DNA from: Nitrospiraceae bacterium
GTDB taxonomy: Bacteria > Nitrospirota > Nitrospiria > Nitrospirales > UBA8639
Reading direction: 5' to 3'
Assembly: GCA_003523945.1 (NCBI GenBank)
Contig: DOFS01000621.1
Span: 1 to 6,413, forward strand
Length of the DNA stretch: 6,413 nucleotides
The position numbers and the translations under genes were made by a program. The notes beneath the pieces are model-generated. The model was not told the DNA's origin and made no database searches. It saw only the letters and a list, made by a program, of their open reading frames with translations. Within the stretch, counting starts at the first letter, position 1. Every line of letters starts with the position of its first letter. Shown piece by piece: positions 1 through 4,285 of this stretch.

Positions 1-195
1 CTTGAGGAATTGAACTTTCCCAAGTTTTGGCCACTCCATGGGAGATTCTAATTTAAATTGTTGAGCTGCAGTCTTTTTCCCTGAAGTTAAAATGGAACTG
101 TTAAGCCTAATCGCAGGATATATTTCAGCCCCCTTCACAGGGTTTGATGTAATCCACTCCCGACGCCCACAAAATCTACGTAAAAAAATATTTTG
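1..195 (-). CDS. Possible partial ORF running off the left edge, unidentified
   Basis: Reading the minus strand leftwards, one frame is open from the TAA at 196-198 to the window edge, about 65 codons. The translation includes the stretch WITSNPVKGAEIYPAIRLNS, which looks more protein-like than random AT-rich DNA, but I recognise no family. The frame has no convincing start: GTG at 138 and ATG at 39 are in frame, and neither has a well-placed Shine-Dalgarno sequence. The same frame continues upstream to 552 with only two stops, so this could be the downstream end of a decayed gene. It could equally be a chance open frame. Low confidence. Confidence 0.25.
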
Positions 196-215
196 TTATT
201 TTTTGTAGTGGATTA
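150..215. repeat. Nested inverted repeats in AT-rich DNA
   Basis: An outer 9-bp perfect inverted repeat, TAATCCACT at 150-158 and AGTGGATTA at 207-215, encloses a second dyad. The inner dyad has AAAAAATA at 183-190 pairing with TATTTTTT at 197-204 around a TTTTGT loop. CTAC at 176-179 can also pair with GTAG at 205-208, which uses part of the outer arm, so the two foldings compete. The function is unknown; it could be a transcript-end structure, a small-element remnant or coincidence in AT-rich sequence. Confidence 0.3.
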
Positions 216-713
216 TTCTACGAGACCCTGACTCTTTTAAAAATCCCTCAATAGCAATTTTGTGGCAGTCAATCTTTCAACGGGATTGGGCTCGTACTTC
301 CTTTGAACTCTTTGTTGGACAGGACCGACTCAATTCCGTAGGGAAAGTCATGGGGTCTGTAGGAGAGGGAAAAATTTGGAAATAAGAGAAAAGACATTGT
401 GTTATAAAAGAAAAACGGCCGGTAAGAAAAAATGATTCTCCTCCTTCCATAACACATTCTTTATGGGAAATATTCTTGTAATCGGAATAATAGCCATGAA
501 AAATTACTGAGCGTCTCCCAGCCTGCATGTAATCTGCAAAAGTAGAAATTTTCTATTTTTTTTAATCATCAAAAATTGTATTACCAAAAACCTTCTTGCG
601 TCGAAGAATATCATGTGCTATAACCATCCCTCTTGTTTGAACGGTAAATAATAGAAACTTGAAAATTGGCTTGCGTTTTTTAGGTAAAAATTCATTATCA
701 ACAAGCTTCTAAT
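196..713. other. Gene-poor AT-rich region upstream of the cupredoxin gene
   Basis: I see no supportable gene here. Two overlapping minus-strand frames (269-457 and 277-528) are open, but neither has a ribosome binding site or a recognisable product, and their translations are rich in Ser, Pro, Phe and Arg, as expected of non-coding DNA. A small AT-only hairpin (TAGAA at 543-547, TTCTA at 551-555) followed by eight T at 556-563 resembles a weak plus-strand terminator. The promoter of the downstream cupredoxin gene should lie in about 600-700, where I see only poor -35/-10 candidates. Confidence 0.5.
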
Positions 714-726
714 GAGGAGGTAGGCG

Positions 727-1224
727 ATGCACAAAGTGCTTCTATCCGTCCTTTTAAGTGCAGTTTTAATTGCGGCCGGTAGCTCGGCAGCATTTGCGTT
801 ACAGTCCGGTGGTGTGGAAATTGGCGACCTTGAAACAGGGTCTGTTGTGGGTCAGCCATTTAAAAAGCTGGATGTGGATATTGAGTTAAATGCCATGGAA
901 ATTGGTGGCAAGAAAGTCTGGTATCCTCCGGTGTCCATCCTGAGTCTTGTCGCAAGTGCAACAGGTGGAAGAGCAGGAAGACCTGTTCTGCTCAAGGTAA
1001 CCAACAATATGGACAAAGAGCACGGTTTTTCTCTTTCGGCTGATTCCGCAATGGCTGGTCCAACATCGATGGATATCAACCTTGTGTTGGCTCCAGGGGA
1101 AACTAAATATATTGGTATTCCAATCAGTGATCTGACGTATGTGACTTCCAATAACTTGTTAAATTACAAGTGTCAATTACACTCTGCTCATCTTGGTGGG
1201 CAATTATTGGTCATGACTAAGTAG
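727..1224 (+). CDS. Exported cupredoxin-domain (type 1 copper) protein
   Basis: This 165-residue protein is probably a periplasmic blue-copper electron carrier or copper-binding protein. Residues 1-24 form a clear signal peptide: a short basic start, a hydrophobic core rich in Leu, Ala and Val, and an AFA cleavage site before Leu25. The cupredoxin fold occupies roughly residues 85-165. Its first expected copper ligand is His99 (in KEHGF); the C-terminal loop NYKCQLHSAHLGGQLLVM supplies Cys149 and either His152 or His155. The usual axial Met a few residues after the second His is absent; Gln159 or Met163 could take that role. Residues 25-84 form an N-terminal extension before the core. The start is well supported by GAGGAGG at 714-720, six bases before the ATG. 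The gene is monocistronic, ended by the hairpin at 1251-1290. The cupredoxin family is confident; the partner and exact copper-site type are inferred. Confidence 0.85.
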   Translation: MHKVLLSVLLSAVLIAAGSSAAFALQSGGVEIGDLETGSVVGQPFKKLDVDIELNAMEIGGKKVWYPPVSILSLVASATGGRAGRPVLLKVTNNMDKEHGFSLSADSAMAGPTSMDINLVLAPGETKYIGIPISDLTYVTSNNLLNYKCQLHSAHLGGQLLVMTK

Positions 1225-1250
1225 GGCGGTTGCCTGGTAAAATTTTGGGC

Positions 1251-1290
1251 AAAAAAGCCCCATCCTTATAAAAAGGATGGGGCTTTTTTT
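1251..1290. terminator. Bidirectional intrinsic terminator between convergent genes
   Basis: A perfect stem pairs GCCCCATCCTT at 1257-1267 with AAGGATGGGGC at 1273-1283 around a five-base loop. Six A precede it and seven T follow, so both strands carry a GC-rich hairpin followed by a U tract. It lies 26 bases after the cupredoxin stop and 22 bases beyond the stop of the minus-strand gene ending at 1313, so it serves both transcripts. Confidence 0.93.
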
Positions 1291-1312
1291 AGTATCTGGA
1301 CCAGATTGACAG

Positions 1313-1648
1313 CTACACTTCATCATCTTCATTACGACAGTCTACCTTAGCATCCAACGGAATTTTCTGCGCAGCGAGTAAATCTCCCTCTACGACCAAT
1401 AATAAGAATCGACTCTCCGTCAATGTCTGCTCTTGTGAATTTCTGACGCTGGTATTGAGGTCGATGATGATTTCTTCTGGAGACTCTTTTGTGGCGTTAT
1501 TAACTACCCAGAAGTAATGGCTGCCTTTGGGGTAGAGATTAGAGACAAATCGGTCGATGACAGTGGAAATCGAGGGATGTGCGGATATGCTGTTAGAGAA
1601 AACGAAAACAAGAAGAAGCCCTAGAAAGAGGGATGGGAGGTAGCGCAT
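1313..1648 (-). CDS. Small exported protein of unknown function
   Basis: This encodes 111 residues that I cannot assign to a named family. Residues 1-23 form a signal peptide (an Arg near the start, a Leu/Val/Phe-rich core, and ISA before His24), so the mature protein of about 88 residues is predicted to be periplasmic or secreted. The mature part includes the aromatic patch HYFWVVNN near residues 44-51, a hydrophobic strand FLLLVVEG near 81-88, a single Cys at 104 and an acidic tail ending EDDEV. Mixed beta-strand character suggests a small globular domain. The start is supported by GGAGG on the minus strand at 1659-1655, six bases before the ATG. The gene converges on the cupredoxin gene and shares its terminator, which does not by itself indicate related function. 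It is clearly a gene, given its export signal and ribosome binding site; the role is unknown. Confidence 0.75.
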   Translation of the reverse strand: MRYLPSLFLGLLLVFVFSNSISAHPSISTVIDRFVSNLYPKGSHYFWVVNNATKESPEEIIIDLNTSVRNSQEQTLTESRFLLLVVEGDLLAAQKIPLDAKVDCRNEDDEV

Positions 1649-1876
1649 AAGTGGCCTCCATAATGAGAGGTAATAGGATTTATGGGGGAGATGTGGTCTG
1701 ATGGTTGTTTGATCCAGCTTTCAGTTGTGGCTGAAATAATAACTGTCTACATGATATCTTACTCGTGAGGAAGTATTTGAGTAAATATTGAAACGCTTTG
1801 AAAAAGTTAGGTAAGGGAAAGTTTCAGCCTCGAGTCAAGGAAGGGCTCTAGAAAAATAAGGAATATAATCAACACG

Positions 1877-2374
1877 ATGTTATCTTTTCTTCAAGGTAAA
1901 GAGGTGCCGAGTAAAAAGAGAATTTTTTTTCTTCTTGTAATGGCTTTGCTTTTGATTTCCGGTGCACTGCTGTTTAACGGACCGGAACAAACACAGGTCA
2001 TCAATATAAATTTTCCCAGCGGTGGGATGTTGAAAGCTGAGGTAGCCGATACCCCGGAAAAACTCCTTTTCGGATTAGCCTTTAGAAATGTACTCCCTCC
2101 AGGTGAAGGGATGGTCTATATTTTTGAGGATTCCGGTCTCCATCGGGTTTGGACAAAGGAGTTTCAGTTTCCAGTTGATGTGATTTGGGTGGATGAGAGT
2201 AAAATTGTCGTGCATATCGTGGAGAAAGCCCTTCCATGCCATGAAGGTCAATGTCCCTGGTATGGTCCCCCACCTACGGATGCCCGTTATATTGTTGAAG
2301 CCAATGCTGGGTTTGTTGAGGAGGCCAAGGTTAAGGTCGGAGAACAGGTGAAATTTACATTGTTTGTCTCGTAA
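1877..2374 (+). CDS. DUF192 family protein, membrane-anchored or exported
   Basis: The protein has 165 residues. After a short basic segment (KKR), a hydrophobic helix covers roughly residues 16-34, either a signal peptide or an N-terminal anchor; there is no lipobox Cys. The DUF192 domain fills about residues 45-163. Family hallmarks visible are a GLAFRN segment, GEGMVYIFED, a VWTKEFQFPVDVIWVDE block (the W-x-K-x-x-x-x-P-x-D-x-x-x pattern), Cys121 and Cys126 in LPCHEGQCPWY, and an AxYIVEANAGF segment. DUF192 proteins are common extracytoplasmic proteins of undetermined biochemical function. The ATG at 1877 has AAGGA 14 bases upstream, which is too far; an in-frame GTG at 1904 (residue 10) has AAGG seven bases upstream and would put the KKR directly before the helix, so it is a serious alternative start. 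It leads a four-gene plus-strand cluster, with 39 bases to the Rieske gene. Confidence 0.88.
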   Translation: MLSFLQGKEVPSKKRIFFLLVMALLLISGALLFNGPEQTQVININFPSGGMLKAEVADTPEKLLFGLAFRNVLPPGEGMVYIFEDSGLHRVWTKEFQFPVDVIWVDESKIVVHIVEKALPCHEGQCPWYGPPPTDARYIVEANAGFVEEAKVKVGEQVKFTLFVS

Positions 2375-2413
2375 AGATGAGCCGGAGATGATTGAATCCA
2401 ATCCGGGCACAGC

Positions 2414-2779
2414 ATGGACTGCATGATACATGAACCACTAAGTCCCAAAGAGGGATATGTTTTTGTTGGGAAGCTGGAGGATATCGCAAAAGGAAAGGGG
2501 CGTGTTTTCAAAGTTGATGGCAAAAGTGTCGCAGTCTTTCGCATCGATGATCGGTGTTTTGCTATTAATGATATTTGCCCACACCAGGGAGCCTCATTGG
2601 GAAAGGGTAGGCTAAAAGGTTTTATTGTTTCTTGCCCCTGGCATCATCAACAATTTGACATTCGCACGGGATTCGGGCCAGATGGCGGAGGCTATTGTGT
2701 GGTCAATTATGATGTGGTGGTTGATAGGGGAAATGTCTTTGTCTGTCTGAAAAAACGTGATTGGCTGACAGGAGAATAA
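2414..2779 (+). CDS. Rieske-type [2Fe-2S] ferredoxin
   Basis: This 121-residue cytoplasmic protein carries a Rieske iron-sulfur cluster and probably acts as a single-electron carrier for an oxygenase or reductase. The cluster motifs are complete: Cys55-Pro-His57 in ICPHQGASLGKG and Cys74-Pro-Trp-His77 in SCPWHHQQFDIRTG, with 16 residues between them. There is no signal peptide or membrane anchor and no second pair of Cys for the disulfide seen in cytochrome bc1-type Rieske proteins, so it belongs with the soluble ferredoxin/NirD-like group. Length is normal for that group. Starts at 2414 and 2423 are both possible and neither has a good Shine-Dalgarno sequence, suggesting coupling to the gene before it. 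Its TAA shares one base with the next ATG. The physiological partner is not encoded in this window: there is no adjacent oxygenase subunit or nitrite reductase. Confidence 0.92.
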   Translation: MDCMIHEPLSPKEGYVFVGKLEDIAKGKGRVFKVDGKSVAVFRIDDRCFAINDICPHQGASLGKGRLKGFIVSCPWHHQQFDIRTGFGPDGGGYCVVNYDVVVDRGNVFVCLKKRDWLTGE

Positions 2780-3156
2780 TGGGTTTTACCGTTCTGTCGG
2801 AAAGTAAGGTAAGGTTGGGGCAAGGTGAGAATATGAATGCAGATCAAGTGGAGACAAAAGCCATTCAGGTTTTTCAATCGGCTTATTTTGTGGTGCATTT
2901 GTGGGAGGATCGAACCCGTGGAGAGCAATGGGTTCCAAGTTATGACCCAAAAGTTCTGGGGTTAGTGGGAGATGAGTTTCTTCGAACGGTCAGTAATAAT
3001 GCAGTAGATTCCGGTCGGCGATCGTTTGAATTTCAGGCATTGGAACCAGGAACGCATCATTTGGAGTTTAGTAAAAGGATGGCTTGGAAATTTACGGCAG
3101 AAGATAGACGGAATTTTACCGTCATTGTCTCTCCCCCTCGTCCTGAAGAAAATTGA
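2779..3156 (+). CDS. Chagasin/I42-like inhibitor-fold protein
   Basis: This encodes 125 residues. The overall pattern resembles the I42 (chagasin) family of cysteine protease inhibitors, a small Ig-like beta fold. A loop around residues 44-51 (DRTRGEQW) sits where the family has its NPTTGYxW loop. A GRRSFEFQALEPGTHHLEF segment matches the family's strand-PG-strand pattern, and KRMAW (Trp103) sits where an R-P/A-F/W loop is expected, followed by a final strand NFTVIV. The inhibitory loops are not canonical, so actual protease inhibition is doubtful. There is no signal peptide, which is unusual for this family. I chose the ATG at 2779 because it overlaps the preceding stop (TAATG) and has AGGAG just upstream; a TTG at 2761 reads longer, and an ATG at 2833 is a further alternative. 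Only 3 bases separate it from the aminotransferase gene, so it is cotranscribed and likely cotranslated with its neighbours. Confidence 0.68.
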   Translation: MGFTVLSESKVRLGQGENMNADQVETKAIQVFQSAYFVVHLWEDRTRGEQWVPSYDPKVLGLVGDEFLRTVSNNAVDSGRRSFEFQALEPGTHHLEFSKRMAWKFTAEDRRNFTVIVSPPRPEEN

Positions 3157-3159
3157 GAC

Positions 3160-4023
3160 ATGCTGGATATTGGTTATCTTAATGGACGATTTTCTCCATT
3201 GGAAGAAATTAAGATCTCCCCGGATGATCGTGGATTTTTGTTTGGGGACGGCGTCTATGAAGTAATTCGCACTTATCATGGGGTTCCTGCCTTTTGGTGT
3301 GAGCATTTCGCTAGGTTAGGTAGAAGTGCGAGAGAAATCCAGCTCATTTTTTCTCTAGAACAGACTGACTTCCACCGGCTCCTGATCACCGGTATTCAGC
3401 AGAGTGGATATCAGGAGGGAAAAATCTATATTCAGGTCACCAGAGGCGTCGCTCCCCGTGAACATTTTTTTCCCCAAAATGGGGACCCTACTGTCTTTAT
3501 GTCATTTAGAAAAATGAGTGCCCTGCCAACGGAGGTATGCCAAAAGGGGGTGAGTGTTATTACCCTGCCTGATAATCGGTGGGGCCGCTGTGATATTAAA
3601 AGCCTCAATTTGCTTCCTAATGTGCTGGCCAAACAAAAAGCTCGGGAAGCCAAAGCCTTTGAGGGAATTTTTGTGAAAGACGGGTGGGTGACTGAAGGGG
3701 CTACAAGTAATATTTTTTCGGTGAAAGATGGGGTGATTCGCACTCCTGAACGCAATCATTTGGTTCTAGCGGGTGTGACGCAACAGCAGGTGGTGACGTT
3801 AGCTCAGGCAAAAGGCTGGGAGGTCCAATTTGGACCAATTTCTCTTTTGGAATTGCTTCAATCGGACGAAGTCTTTCTCGTGGGCACAACAATTGAGGTT
3901 TTGCCCGTTATTCAAGTGAATGGTAGCCCAATTCTTGAGGGAAAACCTGGACCCATTTCCACTGCTTTGCAACAAAAATTTTCATCATATGTTTCAGGCC
4001 TTACCCTGTCGGAGACTCTTTAA
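3160..4023 (+). CDS. dat: D-amino acid aminotransferase (class IV, PLP-dependent)
   Basis: The 287-residue product matches Bacillus-type D-alanine aminotransferase (EC 2.6.1.21) closely from end to end; that enzyme has about 282 residues. It transfers the amino group between D-alanine or other D-amino acids and 2-oxo acids, typically making D-glutamate from 2-oxoglutarate for peptidoglycan. Visible hallmarks are DDRGFLFGDGVYEV near residues 22-35; TRGVAPREHFFP with Arg100 and His102, which match the carboxylate-binding Arg98 and His100 of the Bacillus enzyme; the PLP Schiff-base lysine Lys147 in CDIKSLNLL; Glu179 in VTEGATSNIF, which contacts the PLP ring nitrogen; and a GTTIEVLPV phosphate-binding segment. 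The Arg/His pair favours D-amino acid over branched-chain or aminodeoxychorismate specificity. It is the last gene of the cluster, three bases after the I42-like gene; its weak ribosome binding site suggests translational coupling. Cytoplasmic and apparently intact. Confidence 0.92.
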   Translation: MLDIGYLNGRFSPLEEIKISPDDRGFLFGDGVYEVIRTYHGVPAFWCEHFARLGRSAREIQLIFSLEQTDFHRLLITGIQQSGYQEGKIYIQVTRGVAPREHFFPQNGDPTVFMSFRKMSALPTEVCQKGVSVITLPDNRWGRCDIKSLNLLPNVLAKQKAREAKAFEGIFVKDGWVTEGATSNIFSVKDGVIRTPERNHLVLAGVTQQQVVTLAQAKGWEVQFGPISLLELLQSDEVFLVGTTIEVLPVIQVNGSPILEGKPGPISTALQQKFSSYVSGLTLSETL

Positions 4024-4152
4024 GTCTAAATTTTAAAAAATCCACGGTGAACAATAGGCCGTCATCCGGCGACATTTGGCCAATTTCCAATTATTCACTT
4101 CGTATTTTTTGAAATTGTTGTGGTAAATGCAATGAAATCAAAACGATACCTA

Positions 4153-4170
4153 TCGGACTTGACAGTCCGA
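4153..4170. promoter_or_regulatory. Perfect palindrome centred on a TTGACA box, candidate operator
   Basis: TCGGACT at 4153-4159 is perfectly repeated as AGTCCGA at 4164-4170 around TGAC. The sequence TTGACA at 4159-4164, a perfect match to a -35 consensus, sits in the middle of the dyad. A regulator bound here would cover the -35 element. No convincing -10 lies 16-18 bases downstream (TTACCT is poor), so the promoter itself is uncertain. It lies 116 bases upstream of the multicopper oxidase start. It could instead form a short RNA hairpin. Confidence 0.35.
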
Positions 4171-4190
4171 ATTGATTGGATTACCTTTTG

Positions 4191-4220
4191 CCCTTCTCAC
4201 CATTAGGAAGGGATTATTTT
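4191..4220 (+). terminator. Possible terminator of the DUF192-to-dat cluster
   Basis: CCCTTC at 4191-4196 pairs with GAAGGG at 4207-4212 around a ten-base loop, followed by the T-rich ATTATTTT. It is the best terminator-like structure after the aminotransferase stop. The stem is short, the loop large and the T tract interrupted, so it is weak; it lies about 170 bases beyond the stop codon. Confidence 0.3.
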
Positions 4221-4285
4221 GACTGTTTTGATCGTAAAATACGTCGAGCGTTTGTCAGTCTAATTTACAGTAAGGAGGCCGGTCC

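Noticed and set aside
1..51. Plus-strand frame LEELNFPKFWPLHGRF followed by TAA, a possible gene end entering from the left
   Set aside because: Sixteen codons are too few to support a gene tail, and the opposite strand is open over the same bases.
269..528. Two overlapping minus-strand open frames of 62 and 83 codons
   Set aside because: Neither start has a ribosome binding site, the two overlap in different frames, and the translations match no family; not called as intact genes.
852..1151. 99-codon minus-strand frame opposite the cupredoxin gene
   Set aside because: It is a shadow of the real gene: the plus strand has a signal peptide, copper ligands and a strong ribosome binding site.
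1719..1736. Inverted repeat TTTCAG/CTGAAA with a six-base loop in the divergent intergenic region
   Set aside because: The arms are only six bases and no promoter elements align with it; too likely by chance to call an operator.
2082..2544. Several minus-strand frames opposite the DUF192 and Rieske genes
   Set aside because: They lie opposite genes with complete family motifs and show no start signals or recognisable products.
4081..4117. Inverted repeat CAATTTC/GAAATTG separated by 23 bases
   Set aside because: Short AT-rich arms with a long loop and no T tract; not a credible terminator or operator.
4219..4247. TTGACT followed by TAAAAT as a possible promoter of the multicopper oxidase
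   Set aside because: The spacing is only ten bases, far from the usual 16-18; an alternative TGAC...CGTC reading as an ECF-type promoter is too degenerate to support.
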